From an uncultured Draconibacterium sp. (GTDB taxonomy: Bacteria > Bacteroidota > Bacteroidia > Bacteroidales > Prolixibacteraceae): a DNA stretch of 64,000 bases. Position numbers and translations under genes: made by a program. The DNA is taken from contig NZ_OY781464.1 in NCBI RefSeq assembly GCF_963676735.1, positions 4,559,001-4,623,000 on the forward strand. Reading direction: 5' to 3'. Within the stretch, counting starts at the first letter, position 1. Each line of letters opens with the position of its first letter. Positions 44,239 through 53,163 of the stretch are shown here, in pieces. Under the pieces are notes generated by a model. That model searched no databases and was not told the DNA's origin. It was given only the letters and a program-made list of their open reading frames with translations.

Positions 44239-44382
44239 CGAGGTGAATGGACATGGGCTACTCTCGGCAAATTAAAAATCAGGCTTTTGACAAATACCAT
44301 TATTTTTTGCAATACCTGTGCTTTTTTGCACAATATTGAGGAAAACATTTGCCGGAATTGCGGATGCCCTTTGTTAAAATAG
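44239..44382 (+). pseudogene. In-frame zinc-ribbon coding remnant (or readthrough extension) behind the AIM24 stop codon
   Basis: Directly after the TGA at 44236-44238 the same frame stays open for 47 codons to TAG at 44380-44382. It ends with IFCNTCAFLHNIEENICRNC followed by GCPLLK, a well-formed zinc ribbon with two CxxC knuckles. There is no ATG in the frame; a TTG at 44287 is the only plausible start. Either the AIM24 gene lost a C-terminal ribbon by a nonsense mutation, or the TGA is read through, or a separate short gene decayed. Confidence 0.6.
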
Positions 44383-44404
44383 AACCTTAATAACTTTAGA
44401 AAAA

Positions 44405-44998
44405 ATGAAATACAAATGCAAGGCATGTGGAAAAACAATTCAACAGGACGATAAATTCTGCCAGAATTGCGGTGCTCCGCAAAAAGGCACTACTTCTGCC
44501 AATACAGCAAAGCGTAAGGCCATGCCTAAAAATTTATCAACGGCACCCATGGTAAAATGCTTAGCCTTAGCCATTGCAACCGGGTTGGTGTTTGGGTGGA
44601 TTCGTTACTGGATTGGTTATTATATACTTATACAGGGTGTAATTGCCGGTGTAACAATTTCGTGGATGGTTAAACAAACTGCAGGAGAATACATTGAAGC
44701 ACTTGCAAACATTCGGTTTAAAATGGTGGTACTTCTTTTTTTTATGTTTATGATTGGACAAGCATTTGGATTTGGACTGGCGCAACCTGTTTTCGATCCT
44801 TTTAATTGGTTGGCCAGAGTTTGGAATGCCGATACCACCGAATCGGTGTTTGGTATTTTTTCTACTGCAGGTGTTGTAAGCCGTACCTTTTCCGAAGGTT
44901 TAAATGGGGGATTCTGGGTTGTTTTATCGCTTATCGATTTATTCTTTATGCTGTTTTTAATGCTGGTTACTATGCCATTACCGACTAAAAAAAATTAA
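44405..44998 (+). CDS. Zinc-ribbon integral membrane protein
   Basis: A 197-aa protein with one N-terminal zinc ribbon (C5/C8/C19/C22, KACGKTIQQDDKFCQNCGAP) followed by about four membrane segments (~48-62, 66-84, 100-120, 165-188). The rest shows no recognisable family motif. It is followed after one base by the TPR gene, so the two are translationally linked. Within the operon it is the only member with a polytopic membrane domain directly after the ribbon. Function unknown. Confidence 0.8.
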   Translation: MKYKCKACGKTIQQDDKFCQNCGAPQKGTTSANTAKRKAMPKNLSTAPMVKCLALAIATGLVFGWIRYWIGYYILIQGVIAGVTISWMVKQTAGEYIEALANIRFKMVVLLFFMFMIGQAFGFGLAQPVFDPFNWLARVWNADTTESVFGIFSTAGVVSRTFSEGLNGGFWVVLSLIDLFFMLFLMLVTMPLPTKKN

Positions 44999-44999
44999 C

Positions 45000-45698
45000 A
45001 TGATAAAATTTGTACGAATAGTATCTTTTTTAATCGCAGTGCTGGTTACTGTTGTAAGCATTTTTTTTATTGATGCCGAGCAAGAATTGTCCGAAGCTCA
45101 AGCGGCTTACAGGAGTGGAGATATTGACCAGGCAATTCGAAAAGCACGAAGAGCAAACCATGCGTTTTCGGATAACAACAAAAAGACGAGTGCCTATTAT
45201 GTTCAGGCAAAGGCAGCGGCACAAATGAATTGGACAAATAAATCGGGGGATTATTTGGATGACCTATTACGATTAAACCCGGAACATGTTAGCGGATTGT
45301 TGTTACGTGGTGAAATTCGTATACAACAGGGCGATAACTCCGGTGCTTTGGAGGATATGAATAAGGGACTTGAATTGGCGTCGGAGAATATAGCTGATAA
45401 TCGTCTGGCTTATGCATTGTCGAAAAGAGGATTGGCTTTTTTAGCTCTAAACCAGGTTGATAATGCAGAAAATGATGCCAGGAAAGCAATTCAGCTCTCC
45501 GCTAAATTGCCAGAAGCTTACGATTTGATGAGCCGGGTGATGGAGCAAAAGGGCGATTTTGAAAGAGCGGTTGCCGCTTGCGATAAAGCCTACAAATTAT
45601 TACTTGAAAAAGATAGATTTGCCATGATTACGCCTGAAGGGCAACAACTTTCCGAGCGGCTGGTACACTTGAAAGTAAAGTATTTACAATCAAAATAG
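45000..45698 (+). CDS. Membrane-anchored TPR protein
   Basis: A 232-aa protein with an N-terminal membrane anchor (~residues 5-24) and then tetratricopeptide repeats: SEAQAAYRSGDIDQAIRKAR, LLLRGEIRIQQGDNSGALED, ALSKRGLAFLALNQVDNAEN and LMSRVMEQKGDFERAVAACD. It is a periplasmic protein-protein interaction scaffold. The start lies one base after the stop of the zinc-ribbon membrane protein, making it the last gene of the operon. It may gather the periplasmic parts of the other operon products (inference). Confidence 0.85.
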   Translation: MIKFVRIVSFLIAVLVTVVSIFFIDAEQELSEAQAAYRSGDIDQAIRKARRANHAFSDNNKKTSAYYVQAKAAAQMNWTNKSGDYLDDLLRLNPEHVSGLLLRGEIRIQQGDNSGALEDMNKGLELASENIADNRLAYALSKRGLAFLALNQVDNAENDARKAIQLSAKLPEAYDLMSRVMEQKGDFERAVAACDKAYKLLLEKDRFAMITPEGQQLSERLVHLKVKYLQSK

Positions 45699-45847
45699 CG
45701 GGTGTTGAGTAGTTTGGTTTTCATTCTCGTAATTTCCTGCAGTTATTGTAACCACACGAATTTGCACAGTATCCTATTCAAAGAAAAAGTAATCAATTAA
45801 TTTTGAAATACTTGAGGAAAGAGCATTTAATTGCATTCTCGGCAGTG

Positions 45848-46264
45848 TTACATTCGTTTTATAAAATAGCCTAAAACAAAGGCCACCCCAAAATAAATAA
45901 GAATTTTATACCAGGGCTTAAAATCGTCGGCAGGTGCATTAAGCACCGGGCAGCATTTTAAATAGTGGACGGTAATAAAAGTGTTACCCTGGTTTTTTAG
46001 AAAGACAGGACTTTGCACTTTTTTTGAATGCCCGGAATAGTTTTTACCCGAAATCGTAAACTGGTAATCGTACGAATAAGTATACTGATTGCGAATGGTT
46101 TCGTTGCGCTCACCCATTTCACGTCGAAAATTGTTCACCTTTGCAGGGGTTGTAGACCCACCCAGCCACAGCACACCTAAAAAACAGCCATAGCCCAAAA
46201 AAATTAGAGCAATTGTACCAATCAGGATTTTGCCAACAACTGAATTTTTTTTCTTTTTTTTCAT
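45848..46264 (-). CDS. DUF3592-like small membrane protein
   Basis: A 138-aa protein starting MKKKKKNS, with a membrane helix at ~12-33, an extracytoplasmic beta domain (YSYDYQFTISGKNYSG, then the VHYLKCCPVLNAP strand) and a second helix at ~117-134. The Y-x-Y-x-F-x-x-G-K-x-Y-x-G pattern and the 'YL..CP' turn are those of DUF3592-type proteins, whose function is unknown. It converges on the TPR gene. The 149-bp gap between them (45699-45847) shows no clear terminator. Confidence 0.7.
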   Translation of the reverse strand: MKKKKKNSVVGKILIGTIALIFLGYGCFLGVLWLGGSTTPAKVNNFRREMGERNETIRNQYTYSYDYQFTISGKNYSGHSKKVQSPVFLKNQGNTFITVHYLKCCPVLNAPADDFKPWYKILIYFGVAFVLGYFIKRM

Positions 46265-46326
46265 TGAAGAGCTGGTTTTAGCCTCTATTATAATTTTACT
46301 GGCAGTAGTATAAAAGCCAATACTGG

Positions 46327-47481
46327 CTAGTCTTTGTTGTGCATGAGCCGGTATTTGCCAGGTGTAACACCTTCAATTTCTTTAAAAACACGCGAAAATG
46401 AAGCTACCGATCCAAAACCGGCCTGTTCGGCAATATATTCCATGGTGTATTTGGTACTCGCTCGTGTTGAAAGCAGTTCTTTTGCTTCCTTAATACGGTA
46501 TTGGTTTACAAACTCGTTAAAGTTCATTTGAAACTCTTCGTTTATCAAACGCGAAATATAGGTGCGGTTGGTATGCAACGATTCAGAAATAGTATGGATA
46601 CGCAAATCGTTCAAACGGTAAATTTTATTCTCTTCAAAAAGAACCAATAGTCTTTCTTTTAGGTTGTTTTCTTCCGGCGGGGCATCTTCCTGGTAGCTTA
46701 ATTCTTCGTCGTTTTCATACAAACGTTCGTAAATGGGTTGCTGTAAATTGCCTTTATGGCCTAAAATGAAAAAGAAAACTGTAAAAAAGGCAGAAGGCAA
46801 CAGAAGTAATAAATCGTGTTGTACAAAATAGCTGCGGCCAAGCAAGGCAAAACTAATGGCAGCAAGTGAAACACCTAAGACCAGAATACTAATATCCCTT
46901 ACCCAGTTCATTCGTTTGCCCTCAGTTTCTGAAAAAAAGTTGTTAATGGTTTTGTTGTGCTGGTTTGCAATACGAATTCCGAAAATGAGATAGATAACTG
47001 TTTGAAGAATGAAAATGATTCTACTAATCAAAAAAACCAATGCTTTAACTCCTGTAAGGGTAGTGGTATCAATGTTTTTAAGATTCTCGTTTATCAGTAT
47101 GTGCTTAACGTAGTAAATTCGTTGGTCGGGAGTTAGCAAGGAGGTTAATATTAAGGCAACAACCCCAAACAGAATGCCCGGAAGAAAATGGAGTAAATGC
47201 CGCCTGGTGTTAAACCGAATAGTACTCAATAGTAAAATGTAGGTATAAAATAACGGATACACCGATAGGCCTGCGTACAAATAAATGCTTTCGAAGAAAG
47301 AGTAAGTATGGTAGAATTCCAGAAAAAATACAGTATGTGAAACGTAAAGCATACAGGCAAAGAGCATAAAAATACCCAATACAAAACGACTTTGATTGGC
47401 AGGTCGCCTTTGAATCAAAAGGGTAACACCCCAAAACAAGGTTGCATAGACGGGAGAAAGCAGAGCAATTGTTTTTATCAT
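46327..47481 (-). CDS. Membrane-bound AraC-family transcriptional regulator
   Basis: A 384-aa protein. The N-terminal ~240 residues contain about six to seven hydrophobic helices (first at ~2-22), and the C-terminal ~100 residues are an AraC/XylS double helix-turn-helix: HTNRTYISRLINEEFQMNF for the first HTH, IAEQAGFGSVASFSRVFKEI for the second, ending GVTPGKYRLM. Such integral-membrane AraC regulators are common in Bacteroidota and probably sense a membrane or periplasmic signal. Tandem repeats at 47535-47572, just upstream of the start, may be its own operator. The regulated genes are not evident; the DUF3592-like gene lies downstream on the same strand. Confidence 0.85.
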   Translation of the reverse strand: MIKTIALLSPVYATLFWGVTLLIQRRPANQSRFVLGIFMLFACMLYVSHTVFFLEFYHTYSFFESIYLYAGLSVYPLFYTYILLLSTIRFNTRRHLLHFLPGILFGVVALILTSLLTPDQRIYYVKHILINENLKNIDTTTLTGVKALVFLISRIIFILQTVIYLIFGIRIANQHNKTINNFFSETEGKRMNWVRDISILVLGVSLAAISFALLGRSYFVQHDLLLLLPSAFFTVFFFILGHKGNLQQPIYERLYENDEELSYQEDAPPEENNLKERLLVLFEENKIYRLNDLRIHTISESLHTNRTYISRLINEEFQMNFNEFVNQYRIKEAKELLSTRASTKYTMEYIAEQAGFGSVASFSRVFKEIEGVTPGKYRLMHNKD

Positions 47482-47534
47482 TGACAGAATAGAGTTATGG
47501 AGTAAAGGTACAAAAAATGTTATTTGAAGTTGTT

Positions 47535-47572
47535 TTTTACGATATGCAACTCTGTTTTACGATTTGAATCTG
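47535..47572. repeat. Tandem direct repeat, candidate AraC operator
   Basis: TTTTACGATATGCAACTCTG (47535-47554) is followed directly by TTTTACGATTTGAATCTG (47555-47572), with a third weaker TTTTTTTCGG start after it. The ~20-base period, two helical turns, fits the paired half-sites bound by AraC-type proteins. It lies ~54 bases in front of the divergently read regulator gene. Confidence 0.4.
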
Positions 47573-47708
47573 TTTTTTTCGGGTATATGTCGAAATTAGC
47601 GGAGCGTTTTGAAGAAACAGAATTTTCAATAAAAATATTTGGTAGTTCTTTAGTAGTATATTTCGCTGCTGTAAACTGCCAACCCTCCTCCTTAGATGAA
47701 ACTAAAAG

Positions 47709-47740
47709 AAAAGGTGGCCTACTAGCTAGCCACCTTTTTT
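47709..47740. terminator. Intrinsic terminator downstream of the TIM-barrel isomerase gene
   Basis: AAAAGGTGGC (47709-47718) pairs with GCCACCTTTT (47729-47738), with A- and T-runs on either side. It follows the minus-strand gene ending at 47747. Confidence 0.85.
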
Positions 47741-47746
47741 ATTGTT

Positions 47747-48670
47747 TTAAAAATTATCTACTGTCCGATAGGCTTCGATAAAGGCTTTTTCTCCTTTTTT
47801 GCCTGATATGCTTTTACCATGTTCGCAGCACAGCACTCCGTTATATCCTTTGTTGTAAATGTGTTTAAAAATGTTCAGGTAATTTATTTCACCAGTTCCG
47901 GGTTCTTTGCGCCCGGGATTATCGCCAATGTGAAAAGCGCCAATGTGATCCCAGCATTTATCGATGTTGGGGATAATGTTTCCTTCGGTAATTTGCTGGT
48001 GGTACATGTCGTTAACAATTTTACAACTGGGGTGGTTAACGGCTACACAAAGCATATAGGCCTCGGGCATTTTGGTTAAAATTAATCCCGGGTGGTTGGT
48101 CCATGCGTTTAATGGTTCCATAACCAGCTCCAGGCCTGTGGGGCCAACAATGTCACAACACATACGCAGGTTGTCAATAATATTGGCCATTTGGTAGCCA
48201 TGTTCCAGGCCTTCATCAAATCTTCCGGGCACAATCAATGCTGTTTTTACCCCTGTTCTTTTCTGAACTTCCAGCCCCTTTTGCATGGTGTCTTTTAGCA
48301 TTTGTTTGATATCTTCGTTTTGGGTAACAAACGATTTTGTTTTAAAATCAGCATATAATACAAAGGGCCCCAAATCCATGTTTTTACGTGCCAGTTCGTT
48401 AGCTATTTTCTCCTGCAAGGCCGGTTCTTTTTTCATCAGGCTGTTGTCGAAAACTGTCCGAAACCCCTGGTCGGCCATAAATTTTATGTTGTCAATCGGA
48501 TCTTCTCCTGCATGTTCGTTAAATGTGCCCAGGCTTGGGGCATACTTCAGGTTAAATTTTGCTTTATTCGATTTTTTCTTTTCGCCTGCAGAAGCATTTA
48601 AGGCTCCGGTTAATCCACTTAGTGCAAAACCGGTTGCAGCTGTGTTTTTTATAAAGTTTCTACGTTTCAT
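47747..48670 (-). CDS. Tat-exported hydroxypyruvate isomerase-like TIM-barrel protein
   Basis: A 307-aa protein. The N-terminus KRRNFIKNTAATGFALSGL is a twin-arginine-type signal. The rest is an AP-endonuclease-2-like TIM barrel close to hydroxypyruvate isomerase and other sugar isomerase/epimerases. Candidate metal ligands are visible in LVMEPLNAW (Glu), IVNDMYHQQ (Asp/His), GAFHIGDNPG (His) and CCEHGKS (Glu). It probably isomerises or epimerises a keto-sugar or sugar acid in the periplasm. It is the last gene of a minus-strand carbohydrate run with sulfatases, GH105 and GH2. Exact substrate unknown. Confidence 0.82.
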   Translation of the reverse strand: MKRRNFIKNTAATGFALSGLTGALNASAGEKKKSNKAKFNLKYAPSLGTFNEHAGEDPIDNIKFMADQGFRTVFDNSLMKKEPALQEKIANELARKNMDLGPFVLYADFKTKSFVTQNEDIKQMLKDTMQKGLEVQKRTGVKTALIVPGRFDEGLEHGYQMANIIDNLRMCCDIVGPTGLELVMEPLNAWTNHPGLILTKMPEAYMLCVAVNHPSCKIVNDMYHQQITEGNIIPNIDKCWDHIGAFHIGDNPGRKEPGTGEINYLNIFKHIYNKGYNGVLCCEHGKSISGKKGEKAFIEAYRTVDNF

Positions 48671-48792
48671 GGTACCGTGGTTTAAATAATTTTATAGTGG
48701 TGTTAGTTTATTCTGTAATAAAAAATGTTCTGTAGGTTCTGTCTTCTTGTTTTAAACGCTACAAATTGAATAGAGAAGATTCGTTACGAAAC

Positions 48793-50376
48793 TTAGTCAT
48801 TTACAACCATGCTGCCCCACCAGTTGTTTCCCGGATCAAAATCTTCAGATAGAAATTGCATGCGTTGTTTCTCCAATGCCGGCCAGCGCTTTTCAACAAT
48901 ATTTTTTAGGTGGGCAGCTTCGCGCTCGGCGGTCCAACTTGGATCGCGTTCAGGGAAACGGGCTCCCATTTCTTCCAACATAGCGAAAAGGGTTGCACTT
49001 AGTTCTTTTACTTTTTCCTGGTTATCGGCAGCTAAATCAGTTGTTTCCGACAAATCGTTTTCCAGATTGTATAATTCTTCACGGCTATCTTCGTAATAAT
49101 GAATCAATTTCCAATTGCCCAGGCGAATGATTGATGAAGGCTCTCCTCCCTGGTTTCCATAATGCGGGTAATGCCAAACCAAAGGTCGTTCCTCTATGGT
49201 TTCTCCTTTTAACAGCGGAACAAGACTTTTGCCGTCGATGTGTTCTTTAGGTTTTAATTCTACTCCACATAGCTCCAAAATCGTCGGATAAAAGTCGGTT
49301 CCTGTAACCGGTGTCGAACATTTTTGTCCGTTACCCATACCCGGAACTTTTATAAAATAGGGTTCGCGAATTCCGCCTTCAAATTGGTAGCCTTTTCCGG
49401 CGCGAAGGGGTTTGTTTGATGTAGCAAAAGCATCGCCGGCAGCCACCCCCCCGTTATCACCTGTAAAACAAATAATGGTATTTTCATTCAGTCCCATTTC
49501 TTCCAGTGCATCTAAAACAAGGCCAACGGCGTCGTCCATTGCTTCAACCAAACCGGCATAAACCGGGTTGTCCTGTACCTGGCGAATGGGCAGGAAACGC
49601 CCCATCTCGAAGCCGTTTTCGGCAATACCCATTTGTTCGGCTTTTTGGCGGTACCTGGCCCATTTTTGCTGGGTAGTTTGAATTGGACCGTGAACTGCAT
49701 AAAACGAAAGATAGGCGAAAAAAGCAGTGTCTTTATTCGCTTCAATAAACTTAACCGTTTCTTTGGCCAAACGCATCGACAGGTTTTCGCCATCAGGTCC
49801 GCTTGGTAAAGTTGGATTTTCCCAGGGGGCGAAATAACCACCTTTGGGACTACCAACATCCCAACCACCTTTGTTAATGTCAAAACCATGATCATCGGGC
49901 CACGATCCTTTTCCGCCCACATGCCACTTCCCGGTAAAGAAAGTTTTATAACCGGCTTCTTTCATCGCTTCAGGTAAGGTAATGTACTCGTGCGCTAAAG
50001 CATGTTTGTACTCTGGAGGAAGCAATTGGGTTGCACGGCCAACTTTACTCCATTCTTCTCCGGTTTTTGCTCCAATCCAGTCGGTAATGCCATGGCGGGC
50101 CGGAAATTTGCCACTTATAATACTTGCCCGCGAAGGGCTGCACACCTGGCAGGTTGCATAGCCATCGGTAAAAATCATTCCCTCGCGGGCTATGCGGTCA
50201 ACGTTGGGCGTTTCGTAGTATTTACTTCCCATAATACCGCAATCGGTGTAGCCGTAATCGTCAACTAAAATGAAAAGTACATTGGGTTTCTTTACGGATT
50301 CTTGCGGAGTTTGGGGTTGACATGCGCAGCAAGCAAAAAGTGCGCAAAAAATAGTTACCCACGAAAAGCCTTTCAT
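48793..50376 (-). CDS. Type I formylglycine-dependent sulfatase, S1 family (arylsulfatase-like)
   Basis: A 527-aa enzyme with an N-terminal signal (probably lipoprotein type, LFAC at ~13-16). The sulfatase signature CSPSR (C79-R83, with C79 the residue converted to formylglycine) is followed by ASIISGKFPARHG. The metal-binding LVDDYGYTD motif (~38-45) and later ICFTGDNGG complete the active site. It removes sulfate esters from a polysaccharide, outside the cytoplasm. A maturation enzyme (anSME) is needed but not encoded here. It lies 17 bases downstream of the GH105 gene, so the two are co-transcribed. Confidence 0.93.
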   Translation of the reverse strand: MKGFSWVTIFCALFACCACQPQTPQESVKKPNVLFILVDDYGYTDCGIMGSKYYETPNVDRIAREGMIFTDGYATCQVCSPSRASIISGKFPARHGITDWIGAKTGEEWSKVGRATQLLPPEYKHALAHEYITLPEAMKEAGYKTFFTGKWHVGGKGSWPDDHGFDINKGGWDVGSPKGGYFAPWENPTLPSGPDGENLSMRLAKETVKFIEANKDTAFFAYLSFYAVHGPIQTTQQKWARYRQKAEQMGIAENGFEMGRFLPIRQVQDNPVYAGLVEAMDDAVGLVLDALEEMGLNENTIICFTGDNGGVAAGDAFATSNKPLRAGKGYQFEGGIREPYFIKVPGMGNGQKCSTPVTGTDFYPTILELCGVELKPKEHIDGKSLVPLLKGETIEERPLVWHYPHYGNQGGEPSSIIRLGNWKLIHYYEDSREELYNLENDLSETTDLAADNQEKVKELSATLFAMLEEMGARFPERDPSWTAEREAAHLKNIVEKRWPALEKQRMQFLSEDFDPGNNWWGSMVVND

Positions 50377-50393
50377 AACGGTTTAATTTTGTT

Positions 50394-51512
50394 TTATTCT
50401 CCTCCGGTTAGTTTATAAATCTCTGAACCTGCGCTTAAAAATGCCCCAGTTCCGTATACTTCTGTTTTGTCGGGCCATGCTTTTCCGGGTGCAGCACCAA
50501 TGGGTTGTACGTAACCCAACATGCCATCGTCGGTAACATGGCTAACCATGGCATTCCATCCTTTTTTTGCGGCCGGCTCATAAGTGGCTTTATCTAAAAT
50601 ACCCTGGTTTATGCCCCAGGCAAGCCCAAATACAAAAAACGATGAGCCACTGGTTTCAGGAGTAGGATAGAATTTCTGTCCCAGTAAGCTCATGGCCCAA
50701 TGCCCTTCAGGTGTTTGAATCTCCAAAAGTTTTTTGGCCATTTTCTTGTAAATTTTTAAGAAATATTTGTACTCTTTACTCTCCGGGTTTAGCTCATTCA
50801 AAATGTTTACAAGTCCGGCAAATACCCAGCCGTTACCGCGTGACCAGAATACTTTTGTTCCATTGTCGCGCTCTGTTATGTAACGTTCGTCGCGGTAATA
50901 CAAATGTTCTTTTTTATCAAACAGAAAGTCGGTTGTTGCCTTGTACTCTTCAAACATAAAGTCGAGGTATTTTTTTTCGCTGGTAACTTTATACAGCTTT
51001 GCCCAAACCGGTGGCGACATAAAAAGTGCGTCGCACCAGTTCCAACGGTCCTGGTGAAATGGTGTTTTCCAGTTTAAAACCGATTGAGAAGGGTGGTACA
51101 TAATAAAATCAAACTGTTTTTGGGTTGGTTCGATCATTTTTTTATCGCTGTACTTGCGGTATAATTCAATGTACATTTGTCCTACGGTATGGTCGTCAGC
51201 ATGGTATTGGCGTTTGTATAGCAACCATTCATTTTCTTCACCGATATTTTTCAACCATTCCCAATATTTTTCATCGTTGGCCATTTTTGCCCACTTTACC
51301 ATTCCTACGTAAAGTGCTCCGTTGGTCCAATCCAGTGGATGGTGAGGTTTTTGTCTGCCGCTGTAACATTCGTTAAAATGTTCAATTTGCCAGTCGGCAA
51401 CTTTTTTCATAACTGTTTTTACTTCGGCGGGCTTAATTTCCTGTGCCGATGAATAATTTGCAAAGATTAAGAAGGTTGCAAATAGAAGTAGAAGGGAAAA
51501 TAACTTGTTCAT
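50394..51512 (-). CDS. GH105 unsaturated glucuronyl/galacturonyl hydrolase
   Basis: A 372-aa protein with a signal peptide (~5-23, ending SSA-Q) and an (alpha/alpha)6 barrel typical of glycoside hydrolase family 105 (YteR/YesR). Family markers are DWTNGALYVGM at ~61-71, HADDHTVGQMYIELY at ~104-118, and the catalytic-acid region NWCDALFMSPPVW with D161. These enzymes remove the unsaturated uronic acid left at the non-reducing end after a polysaccharide lyase has cut rhamnogalacturonan, ulvan or similar. Next to two sulfatases, a sulfated uronate-containing polysaccharide such as ulvan is a reasonable guess. No lyase is in the window. Confidence 0.9.
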   Translation of the reverse strand: MNKLFSLLLLFATFLIFANYSSAQEIKPAEVKTVMKKVADWQIEHFNECYSGRQKPHHPLDWTNGALYVGMVKWAKMANDEKYWEWLKNIGEENEWLLYKRQYHADDHTVGQMYIELYRKYSDKKMIEPTQKQFDFIMYHPSQSVLNWKTPFHQDRWNWCDALFMSPPVWAKLYKVTSEKKYLDFMFEEYKATTDFLFDKKEHLYYRDERYITERDNGTKVFWSRGNGWVFAGLVNILNELNPESKEYKYFLKIYKKMAKKLLEIQTPEGHWAMSLLGQKFYPTPETSGSSFFVFGLAWGINQGILDKATYEPAAKKGWNAMVSHVTDDGMLGYVQPIGAAPGKAWPDKTEVYGTGAFLSAGSEIYKLTGGE

Positions 51513-51659
51513 AATGATTGGTTTAAATTATTGGTATACAAAGTAAATGTAATCTGTCAATTCTCGTGAGAAAATTTGTACAAAAAAGGGAAGGATTGTG
51601 TATGTTATAGTTAAATTTATTGCTTTAAGAATGGCAATTTCTTATCTCATAATAGTTTT

Positions 51660-53090
51660 TTATTCAAAAGTAAACACTTCCGATTTGGTTCGGGCGTCTT
51701 TCATAAGTTTCAACAGTTCTTTTACAAGCTCCGGTTGTTGTTCTGCCTGATTGTTTTCTTCGCCAATATCGGTAGAAATGTCGTACAATTCAGTGGTTGT
51801 TATTTCCGGAGAAAGCACATCGTACCGAACCAGTTTCCAGTTGTCTTTTCGCAATGCTATACGTCCGTTTTTCTCATGAAATTCCCAGTACAAATAATCG
51901 TGCTGAGCTTGCTTTCCGGTATTAAGTAATGTCGGCAGGTACGAGATTCCGTCGATATTTTCTGGCTGTTGGGCACCGGTTAATTCGGCAACGGTTGGCA
52001 AAAAGTCCCAAAAAGCCGAGAGGTGATTTGTTTTGCTACCGGCTTTAATTTTTCCGGGCCAGTAGGCAATCATCGGCATTCGGATTCCGCCTTCGTATAA
52101 ATCGCGTTTATAACCTTTAAAAGGGCCATTGCTGTTAAAATAATCAGGATCGGCACCTCCCTCTAAATGTGGGCCATTATCCGATGAAAATATGATCAGC
52201 GTATTTTTTTCGATTCCGAGTTCCTCTAGTTTTGCAACAATTTCACCCACCTGATCATCCAGTAGGTTTATCATTGCAGCAAATGCGGCATGGCTTTCGG
52301 GTTGCGAGCCGTAACCTCCTGCTTTAAACCGGGGGTGTCCTTCGTCTGATCCAATATACTTCTTTTCGGGCAGTAGTTTTCCCCTGTACTTTTCCATATA
52401 TTCTTCGGGCGCAAATAGCTCGGCGTGTGGAATAATGGAGGGATAATACATAAAAAACGGTTTGTTCTTATTGTTTTCGATAAACTTAATGGCCTGTTGG
52501 TGAATGGGTATAGGTGCATATATTCCCTGGGCGGTTCCTTCATTTTCTTCCAGCCAAATCGTGTCTTGGTTATGGTTTAAAAAATAGGGGTAATAATTGT
52601 GTGCCAGGGTTTGGTGGTTATAGCCAAAAAACTCGTCGAAGCCTTGTTCGTTTGGGGCGCCGGTTGAGCCGGTATAGCCAAGTCCCCATTTGCCAAAAGC
52701 ACCTGTGGTGTAGCCTTTCTCTTTTAGCATTTTTGCTACTGTTTTGGTATTTGCGGGTAGGGGCCAGTTGCCAAATTCGTCGCGTTTATTTCCTCTAATT
52801 GGTGTGTGACCGGTATGTTGACCGGTTAATAAAACCGAACGTGAAGGCGAACAAACCGTTGAGCCGGAGTAGTGTTGCGTGAAGGTTATGCCACCAGCAG
52901 CCATTGCATCAATATTTGGTGTTTTAAATTTGGTTTGCCCCTGGCAGCTTATGTCTCCATAGCCCAGGTCGTCGGCCAATATAAAGATGATGTTGGGACT
53001 TTGTATTATTTTGTCTTTCCGGCTTTGTTTTGTTTGGCATGCTGATAGCAAAATGAAAACTAGAAATAAAAGGCTAAGTAGTTTTTTCAT
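51660..53090 (-). CDS. Type I formylglycine-dependent sulfatase (second)
   Basis: A 476-aa lipoprotein sulfatase with LLSAC lipobox (C18), metal-site motif LADDLGYGD (~39-47), signature CSPSR (C80-R84) followed by SVLLTGQHTGHTP, and downstream IFSSDNGPH. It belongs to another S1 subfamily than the sulfatase at 48793: the sequences match only at motifs, so the two probably take off sulfate at different positions. It lies 147 bases upstream of the GH105 gene and 73 bases after the GH2 gene, on the same strand. Confidence 0.92.
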   Translation of the reverse strand: MKKLLSLLFLVFILLSACQTKQSRKDKIIQSPNIIFILADDLGYGDISCQGQTKFKTPNIDAMAAGGITFTQHYSGSTVCSPSRSVLLTGQHTGHTPIRGNKRDEFGNWPLPANTKTVAKMLKEKGYTTGAFGKWGLGYTGSTGAPNEQGFDEFFGYNHQTLAHNYYPYFLNHNQDTIWLEENEGTAQGIYAPIPIHQQAIKFIENNKNKPFFMYYPSIIPHAELFAPEEYMEKYRGKLLPEKKYIGSDEGHPRFKAGGYGSQPESHAAFAAMINLLDDQVGEIVAKLEELGIEKNTLIIFSSDNGPHLEGGADPDYFNSNGPFKGYKRDLYEGGIRMPMIAYWPGKIKAGSKTNHLSAFWDFLPTVAELTGAQQPENIDGISYLPTLLNTGKQAQHDYLYWEFHEKNGRIALRKDNWKLVRYDVLSPEITTTELYDISTDIGEENNQAEQQPELVKELLKLMKDARTKSEVFTFE

Positions 53091-53163
53091 TGATGTTATT
53101 TGTTAATGTACGACTATTATTACAGAATATATACGCATAACGTTTTTGTATTATCCCAAAAAT

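Noticed and set aside
47524..47781. 85-codon frame between the AraC gene and the isomerase gene
   Set aside because: It crosses a strong terminator and the 3' end of the isomerase gene on the other strand; low-complexity composition.
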